A stretch of DNA of 64,000 bases from Tianweitania sediminis (lineage in GTDB: Bacteria > Pseudomonadota > Alphaproteobacteria > Rhizobiales > Rhizobiaceae): the NCBI RefSeq assembly GCF_017813335.1, contig NZ_JAGIYY010000002.1, positions 620,001 to 684,000 of the forward strand, read 5' to 3'. Below, piece after piece: positions 27,348-37,407 of the stretch. The position numbers and the translations under genes were made by a program. A model generated the notes under the pieces. It saw nothing but the letters and a program-made list of their open reading frames with translations. It was not told the DNA's origin and ran no database searches. Each line of letters starts with the position of its first letter. Positions within the stretch are counted from its first letter, which is position 1.

Positions 27348-27371
27348 GATGGTGCTAGATAGAAAAGGGCA

Positions 27372-28298
27372 TCAGCGCTTGACGATCTGGGCGTTCTTGC
27401 GCAGCTCGTCCGTATAGGTCTTGCTGATGTCCTCGCCGGCGCCGTCCTTGCTGGCATCTTCCGCGCCGAACACCATGCGTGCAACGCGGTCATTCGACAC
27501 TTCGCGCTGCGAGCAGATGCCGATGAATTCCACGCCGCGATCGGTCTCGCGCACCGCGGTCGCACCACCGGTCTTGGTGGACTTGATCTGCTCCGACCAG
27601 TCCGGCGGCAGTTCCGGCTCTAGAACGCGGCCAAGGTCGCGAACCGTCACGTCGAGGAGGCCCTTGGCGAAACTACGGGTGTTATCGCAGCTGTTGAAGC
27701 GCGCGCGCATGGCTTCGGCTTCGCGCTTGCGTTGCGCAAGCTTGGCACCGCGCTCCGCTGCCGGCACAACAAAGATCACCTGCTGCAGGAGATATTCTGT
27801 GGCGGAAGGCTTGCGGCCTTCCTTCATCATCCGCTGCACCACGTCCTGCTCGCTCATGCGGTTGTCGGAACGTGACCGCCGGGCGATCGCCTGGCCCCAT
27901 CCGATCTGCACGCGCATGAATTCGCGAAAGTGGCTCTTCGTGACCCCGCTCTGGTTCAGGATCTGGTCCATTTGAGCGGTGGTGAGCTTGTTGGAATCGG
28001 TGAAGCGCTTATAGGCGTCGTCGACCTGCGTGTCCGAGATCGCGATCCGCTGCCGTGCAATTTCCTGCTTGCGCAAGGTTTGTTCAATCATGCTGTCGGC
28101 GGCATCGGACGGGTCGCGGCGCTGCAAGCGCAGAAACGCTGCCCGGCGCTCGATGTCGTAGCTCGTGACCGCCTCCTTGTTCACCACGTAGCGGATTTCG
28201 CTTGCTGCAGCTGGCTGCGGCAAAACCGCCATTGTCCCGGTCAACAAGGTGACGGCGAGGGCAGAAGAAACAGCAAGCTTCGTGATGATCGTCTTCAT
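27372..28298 (-). CDS. surA: SurA-like periplasmic chaperone
   Basis: Exported protein of 308 aa with a signal peptide (first ~32 residues, ending PAAAS). The SurA N-domain follows (IRYVVNKEAVTSYDIERRAAFL), then helices and a weak parvulin-like region around residues 165-265 (EYLLQQVIFVVP). SurA helps outer membrane proteins, including LptD, fold in the periplasm. It lies directly after lptD. The single poorly conserved parvulin domain and short length are common in alphaproteobacteria; isomerase activity is doubtful. Confidence 0.82.
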   Translation of the reverse strand: MKTIITKLAVSSALAVTLLTGTMAVLPQPAAASEIRYVVNKEAVTSYDIERRAAFLRLQRRDPSDAADSMIEQTLRKQEIARQRIAISDTQVDDAYKRFTDSNKLTTAQMDQILNQSGVTKSHFREFMRVQIGWGQAIARRSRSDNRMSEQDVVQRMMKEGRKPSATEYLLQQVIFVVPAAERGAKLAQRKREAEAMRARFNSCDNTRSFAKGLLDVTVRDLGRVLEPELPPDWSEQIKSTKTGGATAVRETDRGVEFIGICSQREVSNDRVARMVFGAEDASKDGAGEDISKTYTDELRKNAQIVKR

Positions 28299-28443
28299 GA
28301 AGGAGTGGCCTCATTGAACGGGGCGCGCACAGGTCGAACGCGCTCCTGCCCGTCTAGTACGGCGAAACGATGACTGGCAGTTCGGCTCTTCTTAACTCCG
28401 GGCGGGCGGCTGTTGCAACCGCCCACTGGCATGCGGAGCAACG

Positions 28444-30795
28444 CTAGTTCAACCCGCCGCGATTGACCGAACCGAAATCGCCGATGGTGCGGAAGGTCAG
28501 CTGGAAGCCGACGCCGCGGCTCACTTCACGGGTGTCGATCTCGCGCTGCTCGTTGAACGCCATGGCGAAGGTGAAGCACTCGTCGTCATAAGCAAAGCCG
28601 ATCGAATCGCGCACCACCACTTCGGACTGGAAGTCGTAGATTGCCGAACCGAACACGCTCCACGCTTCGGCGACCTTCGCGCGCGCACCCACCGTGATCT
28701 CGTGGCGATCGCGCGGGAAACCGTAAAGCGGCTGCTTCTCGATGAAGGCGTATTGGGCCGTCACGGCCAAAGGCACCGTGTTATAGCCCACCTTTACTTC
28801 GCCGCGCCGCAGGTCCAGCGAGTCTTCGTCGAAGCGCGCGCCAACAATGCCGGTGAAGCCGAGAGGGCTGCCGACGCCGACCTGCGCCACATAATCCGAG
28901 CGGTCAGATTCGAGCCCGGAAAAGGCGCCGGCGCTTACGAGGTCAGGCGATGCGAACGAATTCTGTCCGCCAAGGTGGAAGGACTGGCCAACAATGGCAT
29001 TGGTCGTCCAGCCATTCGCAAAGGTCCCGGAATAGCGGATGCCGAGATTGGCGCGCGTGCCGCCTTCCACCCGGTCATAGCCGGAAAACTTGTCTGTTTC
29101 GAACAGCGAGGTGGCGTCGAAGACGAGGCTTTGCGCATCCTCGTTGGGGATGCCGAGGCGCTCGGCAAACTGTTCGTTCGGCCGGACAAGGATCTGAGCC
29201 GTGGGCTCGATTACATGCGTCGAGTTGGCTGACGTGAACAGCACCGGCCAGCGGGCTTCGAGCCCGGCCGTCGCCATCCCGCGCCAGTATTCGTCGCGGA
29301 TGTCGGCTGCAACATATTGCGACTGAAGGGCCTGGACCGTGTTCTCTTCGTAGTCGGTGAAGATGCCGTCGCCGCGCACCTGGAGAAGCGGCGTCAAAGC
29401 CAGGCCTCCGGGAGTAATCAAGGTGCGCCGCCATTCCGCTTGTGCGGTGGCGCGGGCCGTGTCGCCGTCTATTCCGCGGATGTTCTGGCCGTAGATTGGC
29501 GGAACAACACCAGCGAAATCAGGATAATCGTCGATCGCCAGCCGGTCGCGGGAAATTGCTGTGACGTTGACGTCGATGTTTAGTTCGCCGCCCGCGATCG
29601 GCGTGTCCGGCGTCAAGGAATAGTCGAAGCTCGGCAGCACGTAAGGCTGGCGCTCGGCAACCGAGTCCGGATTGTCGTCCAGGACGCTTTCCTGCACCTG
29701 GAACTTCATCGCCCGCAGGTCGAAGTAGTTCCGGTCGTTCAAGCCGGTCAGGTAGATTTCGGAACGATGCACATAGGTGCCGTAGTCGTCGAGGCCGTAG
29801 GTGTAGGCGAAGTTCTTGTCGGTCTGCAGCAGGGCATCCCAGCCAAACGTCCAGCGCGGATTGATCGTGAACGCACCGCGCGTCGTCACTGCGCCACGGA
29901 ATTCCTCCTGCCGATCGACGGTGTTCTCGTCGAAAGCTTCGGGCTTGAGCTGGTTGATGCCCGCAACTCGCAGATTGTATTCGCCATTGTCGAACTTCTG
30001 GCGCCATTCCGCTTCGCCCATGAACCCCTGACGCGTGTAGCCGCGTGGGGTAAGGGTCAGGTCATAGGTCGGCGAAAGCGCGAAGTAGTAGGGAACGGCC
30101 GCGCTGAAGCCGAGCTTGTTCTTGTAGCCGAAGGTCGGGAACAGAAAGCCGCTTTTGCGCCGCACCGTCGGATCAGCAACCTCGAACGCGGGCAGATAAG
30201 CGATCGGGAAGCCGAACATCTCAAAGCGGGCCGATTCGAAGCGCACGACTTTGGTTTGGCCGTTCCAGATGATCTTCTGCGCCTTGATCCGCCAGATCGG
30301 CGGCTTGCTTGGCTGGTCCTCGCAAGGCTCGCATGCGGTGTAAACGCCGCGATTAAACGTGGTTACCACGCCGTCCCGGCGTTCAGCGCTTTCCGCCGCG
30401 AAATAGGTCTTGTCCGGCGTTTCGATCCGCAGCGCGCTGACAAAGCCGTCGCGAAAATCGTCGGTGACGTCGATCTGGTCGGAATAGATGATGTTGCCGC
30501 CCGGATCGACCGCCTGGACGGCGCCGCTCGCCACCAGCCGACCTGTGGCGCGGTTATAGGATACGCGCTGCGCTACAAGGCGATTGTTGTTGTAGTCGAT
30601 CTGCACGCCGCCCACCGCCGTAACGGTCTGTGCATCGTTGTCGTACACGAGCGTGTCGGCTTCCAGCAGCATCTGGCCATCGGGAGCCACGCGGTCGCGC
30701 ACGGCTAGTTCTTCCGGCGTTTGCGCGGAGGCGAGCCCCAGCGGCAGCACCGTCATGAGGCAGGCGAGGGCACTTGCCTCAAGCAGGCGCCCCAT
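28444..30795 (-). CDS. lptD: LPS-assembly protein LptD
   Basis: Outer membrane LPS translocon, 783 aa from ATG 30795. A signal peptide (MGRLLEASALACLMTVLPLGLASA) is followed by the OstA jellyroll (LLEADTLVYDNDAQTVTAVGGVQIDYNN) and a large beta-barrel with alternating hydrophobic strands to the C-terminus. The open frame continues through the lptG overlap region, but only this start gives a signal peptide. Cys residues around 157-160 (ACEPCEDQP) are candidates for the disulfides that gate the barrel. It works with LptF and LptG encoded just upstream. Confidence 0.92.
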   Translation of the reverse strand: MGRLLEASALACLMTVLPLGLASAQTPEELAVRDRVAPDGQMLLEADTLVYDNDAQTVTAVGGVQIDYNNNRLVAQRVSYNRATGRLVASGAVQAVDPGGNIIYSDQIDVTDDFRDGFVSALRIETPDKTYFAAESAERRDGVVTTFNRGVYTACEPCEDQPSKPPIWRIKAQKIIWNGQTKVVRFESARFEMFGFPIAYLPAFEVADPTVRRKSGFLFPTFGYKNKLGFSAAVPYYFALSPTYDLTLTPRGYTRQGFMGEAEWRQKFDNGEYNLRVAGINQLKPEAFDENTVDRQEEFRGAVTTRGAFTINPRWTFGWDALLQTDKNFAYTYGLDDYGTYVHRSEIYLTGLNDRNYFDLRAMKFQVQESVLDDNPDSVAERQPYVLPSFDYSLTPDTPIAGGELNIDVNVTAISRDRLAIDDYPDFAGVVPPIYGQNIRGIDGDTARATAQAEWRRTLITPGGLALTPLLQVRGDGIFTDYEENTVQALQSQYVAADIRDEYWRGMATAGLEARWPVLFTSANSTHVIEPTAQILVRPNEQFAERLGIPNEDAQSLVFDATSLFETDKFSGYDRVEGGTRANLGIRYSGTFANGWTTNAIVGQSFHLGGQNSFASPDLVSAGAFSGLESDRSDYVAQVGVGSPLGFTGIVGARFDEDSLDLRRGEVKVGYNTVPLAVTAQYAFIEKQPLYGFPRDRHEITVGARAKVAEAWSVFGSAIYDFQSEVVVRDSIGFAYDDECFTFAMAFNEQREIDTREVSRGVGFQLTFRTIGDFGSVNRGGLN

Positions 30796-30824
30796 TCGCG
30801 CGGATAAACAAATCGCGCGCGACA

Positions 30825-31913
30825 CTAGCCGTCTTCCCTGTGCAGCAAAAAAGTCACCCCGAAAAACATCGCCACCACGACGGGTACCCAGGCCGCGATG
30901 ACGGGGGGAACGATCCCCGCGCTCCCGAACGCCCTGACCAGGACCGAAACGACATAAAGCAGAAAGCCGGCAAGGATGCCACCCAGAATCATGACCTCGT
31001 TCTGGCCCATCCGCGTAAAGCGCATCGACACTGTGGCGGCGATCAACGTCATCGCAACAAGCAGGATCGGCAGGGCGAGGAGGGACTGGAACTGCATGGC
31101 AAATGCATTGGCGCTGAGGCCAAAGGCGCGCGCCGTGTTGATCCGGCCGGGCAGCTCGAAAAACGGGATGGTTTCCGGCAGCGTGACCCGTTCCTGAACC
31201 AGGTCCGGCGTCAGGCCGGTCGGGATATGGACGGTTTCCTCGTTGATGATCCTCGCGCCGTTGGCGAAGCTTTCGATCCCCTGCAGCTCCCAATAGCCGT
31301 CCCGCAGGAAGGCCTGCTGGACGTCGAGCCGGTCGCTGAAATCACCGTCGGAATCGAAGCGGAAAAAGGTTGCTTCACGAAGTTCCAGGCCGTTGTTCAG
31401 AACTGCCTGTGCGCTGATAATGGTGTCGACGCCATCAAAGCTTTGGCGCAGCCATGGCGTCTCGAACGCGGTATTGCGGTTCGGTTCGCCTGCTCGAAGG
31501 TTCGTTTCCAGGCCCTGCGACCGCTCGAACCCGGCCGCCGCGATTGGGTTCAGCACGACAATCGTAAACAGCCCAAACACAAAAGCGCCAAGCGCAATCG
31601 GTGTCAGGAACTGCCACGCCGAAATGCCGGCTGAACGCGCGATCACGAGCTCGTACTTGCGGTTCAGCGACACAAGCGTGGCCATGGCCGAAAACAAGCC
31701 GATGAAGGGCACTGTTTGCTGCATAACCATGGGCACGCGGAGCGCTGAAACAGTCAGCGCGCCCGTGAAGGAGTAGGTAGAAAGACCCGCCACTACGTTC
31801 TGGAACTCGGTGAAATCAACGATGAACACCAGGGCGAACACCCCCAGAAAGAACCAGGCGGTGATCGTCACATACCGAAGAAAGAAATAACGCCCAAGCG
31901 TGAAGCCGATCAT
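30825..31913 (-). CDS. lptG: LPS export ABC transporter permease LptG
   Basis: Inner-membrane subunit of the LptB2FG extractor, 362 aa. Six transmembrane segments are expected, three at the N-terminus (about residues 12-32, 55-78, 98-120) and three after residue 270, flanking a periplasmic beta-jellyroll. The opening LGRYFFLRYVTITAWFFLGVFALVFIVDFTE is typical. Its start overlaps the lptF stop as ATGA. It pairs with LptF to pull LPS toward LptD. Confidence 0.92.
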   Translation of the reverse strand: MIGFTLGRYFFLRYVTITAWFFLGVFALVFIVDFTEFQNVVAGLSTYSFTGALTVSALRVPMVMQQTVPFIGLFSAMATLVSLNRKYELVIARSAGISAWQFLTPIALGAFVFGLFTIVVLNPIAAAGFERSQGLETNLRAGEPNRNTAFETPWLRQSFDGVDTIISAQAVLNNGLELREATFFRFDSDGDFSDRLDVQQAFLRDGYWELQGIESFANGARIINEETVHIPTGLTPDLVQERVTLPETIPFFELPGRINTARAFGLSANAFAMQFQSLLALPILLVAMTLIAATVSMRFTRMGQNEVMILGGILAGFLLYVVSVLVRAFGSAGIVPPVIAAWVPVVVAMFFGVTFLLHREDG

Positions 31914-33094
31914 GCGGCACCTCCGCGGCTCGGCAGGCGCCGACCCAGGACTGACGTGCGGAACCGGTCAATCCAGGCAGTCAGCCGATCGATCCATGAA
32001 ATGGGCAGTTCCAGCGTCTTGTTGGCCCGAATGAAGGCGACCGCCAGGGCGGCGGACAGGATCGGTACGGCGTAAACGCCTGCCGAAAACAGCGCGCTTC
32101 CTTCCGCGTTGTTGGTGGCGGTGAAGCCCAGCCAGCGCACCAGCAGCGCAACCCCGATCGCCGTGACCATGGGGTGAAGCCGCGCTTCGCGATGTGACCG
32201 GGCGTCGCCTGCCGCCGCGATCGAAAGCAAGGCGAAAACAAGCGGATAAAGCCATTCGGTGAATCGATTGTGGAGCTCGGCCTTGTAATAATCCGGACGT
32301 TCCAGAAGGACGGGATCACTGGGATCCGGGTCGAGAAGGTAGGCCAGCGGTCGATCCTTGGGGAACATCACCACGGCGCGTGAGGTGGAAGCGAAAGCAG
32401 ACAGGTCAAAGCCGTAGGAATCAAAGCGGATCAGAGAGGCCGGGCGGTTCGGCTCCTTCCGGTTGATCACGCCATCCTGCATCAGGAGGACGTTCTCGCC
32501 GACCTTGTCCAGCATGGCGCCGGTTTTGGCGTAATAAACGAGCTCGGTCTGCGGATCGCGCGTATCGGCGACGAAGATGCCGCCCAGCCGGCCGTCCGGA
32601 AGTCGTTCCGCGATCTGCACGTAAAGCCCGTCGTCGATCTGCCGGAACGCGCCTTCCTGGATCACGGTCGAAATCAGGTCAGCCCGTGCAGTGGCGAGAA
32701 GCTGGCGAAACCGCTCGCGGGCCGGCGGGTTCACCACGTTGTCGACGATGAAAACAAACAGGCTGGCAGCGAGCGCCATCAGGATGATCGGGCGAATAAT
32801 CGTGCCGCGCGAAGACCCCGCAGCGCTCAGAACGACGAGCTCCGAGTCCTGGTTCATGGCGCTGAGCGTTTGCGTGATGCCGATCACGATCGCAAATGGA
32901 ACCACGATCGGTACCACCGACGGCAGCATCATGGTTGCGACCTCGAAAAAGGTCGAGGCGGATTGCCCACTGTCGGTTACCAGATTGATGCGTGCGAGGA
33001 TCTGGCTCACCCAAACCATGGCAAGGGTCCAGAACAGCGCTGCGGCAAACACACCGAAGGCTCGCCGCAGGATGTAGCGCTCAACGACTTTCAT
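31910..33094 (-). CDS. lptF: LPS export ABC transporter permease LptF
   Basis: Second permease of the LPS extractor, 394 aa. MKVVERYILRRAFGVFAAALFWTLAMVWV is the first helix region; a periplasmic jellyroll spans about 130-270; three more helices follow. I use ATG 33094; the open frame extends 19 codons upstream but those residues are hydrophilic and unlike the family. A Pro/Arg tail lies after the last helix. First gene of lptF-lptG-lptD, divergent from pepA. Confidence 0.92.
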   Translation of the reverse strand: MKVVERYILRRAFGVFAAALFWTLAMVWVSQILARINLVTDSGQSASTFFEVATMMLPSVVPIVVPFAIVIGITQTLSAMNQDSELVVLSAAGSSRGTIIRPIILMALAASLFVFIVDNVVNPPARERFRQLLATARADLISTVIQEGAFRQIDDGLYVQIAERLPDGRLGGIFVADTRDPQTELVYYAKTGAMLDKVGENVLLMQDGVINRKEPNRPASLIRFDSYGFDLSAFASTSRAVVMFPKDRPLAYLLDPDPSDPVLLERPDYYKAELHNRFTEWLYPLVFALLSIAAAGDARSHREARLHPMVTAIGVALLVRWLGFTATNNAEGSALFSAGVYAVPILSAALAVAFIRANKTLELPISWIDRLTAWIDRFRTSVLGRRLPSRGGAA

Positions 33095-33443
33095 TCTGTC
33101 GCGTTCGTCCTTTGTAGCAGAAATCGCGCCCCCGCGCTTCCGCCACCGCAATCATCCGGCCTCGCCCGAGCCGAGTCTTTAACCGACGCAAATCGATTGT
33201 CCAGCTTCATACAAGCGATGAGAATGGCTAAGGAAGGGCCAACAAACAGAGTTAAGGAACCGTTTATGGGGGCATTTGCGCGCAGGCGGGCGGAACTCGG
33301 CGCCTTTTCCCGCTTGCGTACGTTGATGCATGCCCCCGCCGCTTTCATCGGGCGCGGTTGCCAAAAGGTCACGGTCTTGAAAGTGGGGACGCGTGATGTC
33401 ACTGGAATAACGACCCTCCTACTCGCTTCAACGGGATAGCAGC
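33095..33443. other. Intergenic region between lptF and pepA, with one candidate small ORF
   Basis: This 349-base region separates divergent lptF and pepA and should hold both promoters, but I see no convincing -35/-10 pair. A plus-strand ORF at 33266-33439 (57 aa, MGAFARRRAELGAFSRLRT at its start) has AAGGA seven bases before its ATG and ends 4 bases before pepA. It has no recognisable domain. It could be a leader peptide or a chance frame. Confidence 0.3.
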
Positions 33444-34937
33444 ATGCCGATTCAGCTCACCATTCGCTTCGCCGATTTCGCACGCCCGAGCGGAGGCACT
33501 GTCCTGCTGCTGGCCGGCGCCGATGCTGCCTTGTCGCAAAACGCGATGAACAGCGATCCGGCTGGTGTGATCGGCCGTGCCGCGAAGGTGTCGGACTTCC
33601 GCGGCAAGCCTGGGTCGAGCCTCGATCTGGTGAGCCCTGAAGGCGCGCAGGTCGATCGCCTCCATGTGGTCGGGCTCGGCAAGGCCGACGCCCTCGACGA
33701 GTGGGGATGGACCAAGCTCGGCGGCACGCTGACGGCTGCCATTCGCAAAGCAACCACGGTGGCGGTGATCGCGGACACGCCGGATGGCCCGGCGCGCCCC
33801 GATGATGTCGCCGCGCTGGCGCAGGGCATGCTGCTGCGCAGCTACAGCTTTGAAAAATACAAGACCAGGAAGGGCGAAGACGGGGAAGACGCGCCGGATG
33901 CGGCGGTCGCCGTCACGATCCATTGTGCCGATCCCGCTGCGGCGGAAGCCGCTTTCGCTGCCCACCGCGCTGTGGCGGAAGGCGTCATGCTCGCGCGCGA
34001 CCTAGTGAACGAACCCGCAAACATGCTGGGTCCCGTTGAGTTCGCCGAACGCATCCAGGCGCTCAGCGAGGCCGGTGTGCAGGTCGAGATCCTGACGGAA
34101 ACCGAAATGCGCCAACTCGGCATGGGAGCCCTGCTGGGCGTGGCCCAAGGATCCGTGCGTCCGCCGCGGCTGGCCATCATGCGCTGGAACGGCGGCGCGC
34201 AGGGCGAAGCGCCGATCGCCTTCATCGGCAAGGGCGTTGTTTTCGATTCGGGCGGCATCTCCATCAAGCCCGCCGCCGGAATGGAAGACATGAAAGGCGA
34301 CATGGGCGGCGCGGCTGCCGTAACGGGGCTCATGCACGCGCTGGCGTCGCGCAAGGCAAAGGCCAATGTACTGGGTGTCGTCGGCTTGGTGGAAAACATG
34401 CTCGACGGCAATGCGCAGCGCCCGGGCGACATCGTGACCTCCATGTCCGGTCAAACCATCGAGGTGCTCAACACCGATGCGGAAGGGCGCTTGGTGCTGT
34501 GCGACGCGCTCTGGTACGTGAACGAGGAATACAAGCCTCGCTTCATGATCGACCTCGCGACGCTCACCGGCGCGATCATGGTCGCTCTCGGGCAGCATCA
34601 TGCGGGGCTGTTCTCCAACAACGACGAATTGGCCGAGCGACTCACGAGCGCTGGTACGGCAACGGCCGAGAAGCTGTGGCGGATGCCGCTTGGACCGGAA
34701 TACGACAAGATGATCGACTCCAAGACGGCGGACATGAAGAACATCGGCGGGCGCTTCGGCGGCGCGATCACCGCCGCACAGTTCCTGCAACGCTTCGTCA
34801 AGGACACGCCTTGGGCGCATCTGGACATTGCGGGAACCGCCATGGGCTCGCCGGCCAACGAGATCAGCCAGTCCTGGGGCTCAGGCTATGGCGTGCGCCT
34901 GCTCGACCGGCTGGTGCGCGACCACTACGAAAGCTAG
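33444..34937 (+). CDS. pepA: Leucyl aminopeptidase (M17)
   Basis: Cytosolic dimanganese/dizinc aminopeptidase, 497 aa. The metal-binding and catalytic motifs are [15 protein letters not shown] near residue 265 and the M17 signature [10 protein letters not shown] near 343. The N-terminal macro-like domain is less conserved. It is followed within 20 bases by holC, the conserved pepA-holC pair. In some bacteria PepA also binds DNA; nothing here tests that. Confidence 0.95.
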   Translation: MPIQLTIRFADFARPSGGTVLLLAGADAALSQNAMNSDPAGVIGRAAKVSDFRGKPGSSLDLVSPEGAQVDRLHVVGLGKADALDEWGWTKLGGTLTAAIRKATTVAVIADTPDGPARPDDVAALAQGMLLRSYSFEKYKTRKGEDGEDAPDAAVAVTIHCADPAAAEAAFAAHRAVAEGVMLARDLVNEPANMLGPVEFAERIQALSEAGVQVEILTETEMRQLGMGALLGVAQGSVRPPRLAIMRWNGGAQGEAPIAFIGKGVVFDSGGISIKPAAGMEDMKGDMGGAAAVTGLMHALASRKAKANVLGVVGLVENMLDGNAQRPGDIVTSMSGQTIEVLNTDAEGRLVLCDALWYVNEEYKPRFMIDLATLTGAIMVALGQHHAGLFSNNDELAERLTSAGTATAEKLWRMPLGPEYDKMIDSKTADMKNIGGRFGGAITAAQFLQRFVKDTPWAHLDIAGTAMGSPANEISQSWGSGYGVRLLDRLVRDHYES

Positions 34938-34956
34938 GGCGCCGAAAGGGACCGCG

Positions 34957-35406
34957 ATGACCGAGGTCCTCTTCTACCATCTCAGCGAGTCCACGCTGGA
35001 AGAAGCGCTGCCCGCGCTTCTCGAGCGCAGCACGGCGCGTGGCTGGCGCGTGGTGGTACAGGCCGGCAGCGAAGAACGGCGAGATGCACTTGATGCCCAT
35101 CTCTGGACGTTTCGCGAGGATTCGTTTCTGGGGCATGGCGTTGATCACGAGCCGCATGCCGGAGAACAGCCGGTGCTTCTGACCACCGGGCAAGCCAACA
35201 CCAACGATGCGCAGATCCGCTTCATGGTGGACGCCGCCGAGCCGCCTGACCTGACAAGCTATGAACGCGCCGTTTTCCTGTTCGACGGGCATGATGACGC
35301 GCAGCTCGAAGCCGCCCGGCGCCACTGGCGCACGGTGAAAGGCTCCGGCCATCAAGCGACCTACTGGCAGCAAACGCCGGACCGCCGCTGGGAAAGAAAG
35401 GCGTAG
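34957..35406 (+). CDS. holC: DNA polymerase III chi subunit
   Basis: Clamp-loader accessory protein of 149 aa that links the polymerase to single-strand binding protein. TEVLFYHL opens the fold, followed by ALPALLERSTARGWRVVV and LWTFREDSFLGHG, all typical of HolC. The ATG at 34957 follows AAAGGGA. Stop codons of holC (TAG, 35404-35406) and the convergent ABC-F gene (35407-35409) abut with no spacer, so the two transcripts overlap at their 3' ends. Confidence 0.92.
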   Translation: MTEVLFYHLSESTLEEALPALLERSTARGWRVVVQAGSEERRDALDAHLWTFREDSFLGHGVDHEPHAGEQPVLLTTGQANTNDAQIRFMVDAAEPPDLTSYERAVFLFDGHDDAQLEAARRHWRTVKGSGHQATYWQQTPDRRWERKA

Positions 35407-37284
35407 CTACTCCGCCACGCCTTCCTCGTATTCGGCCGAAAGCGTCAGCCATTTCTCCTCATTCTGGGCGAGGGTGGCTTCAAGTTGCGCGCGTTCCTTA
35501 GCGAGCTGCGTCGCCGTGGTCGGGTCGCGTTCATACAGGGAAGGGTCGGCCAACCTATCCTCGATGCCGTCGATCCGCTTGCGTGTCCGCTCCATCAGGG
35601 CTTCGGTAGCTTTGATTTCCTTGGCCACCGGCTCCATTGCAGCGCGTCGTTGCGCTGCCTCGCGCCTTTTCTCAGCCTTGTTCGCCTTATCGGCCTCGCG
35701 ACGTTCCCGCCGATCGCCGGCACTGCCGGTCACGAGCTGGCGATAATCGCTGAGGTCGCCGTCATAAGGCGCAACCGTGCCGTCCTTCACCAGCCAAAGC
35801 CGGTCGGCCGTTGCTTCCAAAAGGTGGCGGTCGTGGCTGATGATGATGACCGCACCAGAGAAATCGTTCAGCGCCTCGATCAGGGCTGCGCGGCTGTCGA
35901 TGTCGAGGTGGTTGGTTGGCTCGTCGAGGATGAAGAGGTTCGGCCCGTCGAACACGGCCAAGCCCATGAGGAGGCGCGCCTTCTCGCCGCCGGAAAGGTC
36001 TTTGGCCGGTGTCATCATCTTTTCTGTCGGCAAGCCGAACTGCGCGACCCGCGCGCGCACCTTGGCCTCGGGCGCTTCCGGCATCATGCGGCGAACATGC
36101 TCAATGGCGTTTTCCTCGGGCCGCAGATCATCCAGCTGGTGCTGGGCGAAGATCGACACCTTGAGCTGCGGTGCAACCGTGATTGAGCCGGACTGCAGCG
36201 GCAGGCGGCCGGAAAGCAGCTTGGCAAAGGTAGACTTGCCGTTGCCGTTGGCGCCAAGCAGCGCGATGCGATCGTCCGCATCGATGCGCAGGGTCAGGTT
36301 CTTGAGGATCGGCTTGCCTTCCGCATAGCCAACCGTGCCCTGCTGCATTGTGATGATCGGGGATGCGACGGTCTTCACCGGTTCAGGGAAGTTGAAGGGC
36401 GCGACATGATCCTCGATCACGGCTGCAATGGGCTTCATCTTCTCCAATGCCTTCAAGCGAGATTGTGCCTGACGCGCCTTGGAAGCCTTGGCGCGGAAAC
36501 GCGCCACGAAGTCTTCCATATGCTTGCGCGCGGCCTCCTGCTTGACGCGGCCCTTTTCCTGCAAGGCCGCCTGTTCGGACCGCTGGCGCTCGAACTGGTC
36601 GTAACCGCCACGCCAGAAGGTCAGCTTCTTCTGGTCGAGATGAACGATCGAGTTCACCGCCCGATTGAGCAGGTCGCGGTCGTGGCTGATGAGCAGCACA
36701 GTGTGCGGGTATTTGGAAACATAGTTCTCAAGCCACAGCGTGCCTTCAAGGTCGAGATAGTTGGTCGGTTCGTCGAGAAGCAGAAGGTCGGGCTGCGAGA
36801 ACAGCACCGCCGCCAGTGCCACGCGCATACGCCAACCGCCGGAGAATGAGGAGGCGGGACGCTGCTGCGCTTCGAGGTCGAAGCCAAGACCCGCAAGAAT
36901 CGTGGAAGCGCGTGCTTCCGCCGAATGCGCGTCGATATCGGCCAGCCGGATCTGGATGTCCGCAATGCGCCCCGGGTCGGTCGCCGTTTCTGCTTCTTCC
37001 AGCAGCGCGAGGCGTTCCTTGTCTGCCTTCAGCACGATCTCGATCAGCGCTTCTTCAGTGCCGGGTGCTTCTTGCGCGACCTGGCCGATGCGCAGGCCCT
37101 TAGGAAGGCTGACGGATCCGGTTTCGCTGGCAAGATCGCCGGTGATCGCCTTGAAGAGCGTGGTCTTGCCCGTTCCGTTGCGACCCACCAGACCGGCCTT
37201 TGTGCCGGCTGGCAGGGTGAGCGACGTATGGTCAAGAAGAAGGCGTCCCGCAACGCGGAGCGAAAGGTCGTTGATGATCAGCAT
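35407..37284 (-). CDS. ABC-F family ATPase (Uup/EttA-like)
   Basis: Soluble protein of 625 aa with two ABC domains and no membrane part. Walker A motifs are GRNGTGKTTL near residue 35 and GANGNGKSTF near 340; signatures are SFSGGWRMRV and LSGGEKARLLMG; Walker B motifs end in LLLDEPTNYLD and FILDEPTNHLD. A charged linker lies between the domains (about 240-310) and a C-terminal coiled-coil extension from about 545. ABC-F proteins act on ribosomes. Start at ATG 37284 matches the family; no strong ribosome site was found. Subfamily (Uup or other) is undecided. Confidence 0.88.
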   Translation of the reverse strand: MLIINDLSLRVAGRLLLDHTSLTLPAGTKAGLVGRNGTGKTTLFKAITGDLASETGSVSLPKGLRIGQVAQEAPGTEEALIEIVLKADKERLALLEEAETATDPGRIADIQIRLADIDAHSAEARASTILAGLGFDLEAQQRPASSFSGGWRMRVALAAVLFSQPDLLLLDEPTNYLDLEGTLWLENYVSKYPHTVLLISHDRDLLNRAVNSIVHLDQKKLTFWRGGYDQFERQRSEQAALQEKGRVKQEAARKHMEDFVARFRAKASKARQAQSRLKALEKMKPIAAVIEDHVAPFNFPEPVKTVASPIITMQQGTVGYAEGKPILKNLTLRIDADDRIALLGANGNGKSTFAKLLSGRLPLQSGSITVAPQLKVSIFAQHQLDDLRPEENAIEHVRRMMPEAPEAKVRARVAQFGLPTEKMMTPAKDLSGGEKARLLMGLAVFDGPNLFILDEPTNHLDIDSRAALIEALNDFSGAVIIISHDRHLLEATADRLWLVKDGTVAPYDGDLSDYRQLVTGSAGDRRERREADKANKAEKRREAAQRRAAMEPVAKEIKATEALMERTRKRIDGIEDRLADPSLYERDPTTATQLAKERAQLEATLAQNEEKWLTLSAEYEEGVAE

Positions 37285-37341
37285 GGCGGCGCTTTTGCCT
37301 GCTTGCGTCGCACCATGCAAGAAGAAGGATAGGGAAACGGA

Positions 37342-37370
37342 AAAGGACCTGCCACAACGGCAGGCCCTTT
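37342..37370 (-). terminator. Terminator after the glycine-rich repeat gene
   Basis: AAAGGACCTGCC (37342-37353) pairs with GGCAGGCCCTTT (37359-37370) with one wobble, around a 5-base loop. On the minus strand the stem ends in CCTTTTCC. It lies 37 bases past the repeat gene stop and before the ABC-F gene. Confidence 0.8.
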
Positions 37371-37407
37371 CGTCTGAGGTCGACAGGAGCCAAGCGGCTC
37401 CGATGCT

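Noticed and set aside
28404-28424. Stem GGGCGG/CCGCCC between lptD and surA as terminator
   Set aside because: Short stem with a long loop and no T tract; lptD and surA are probably co-transcribed.
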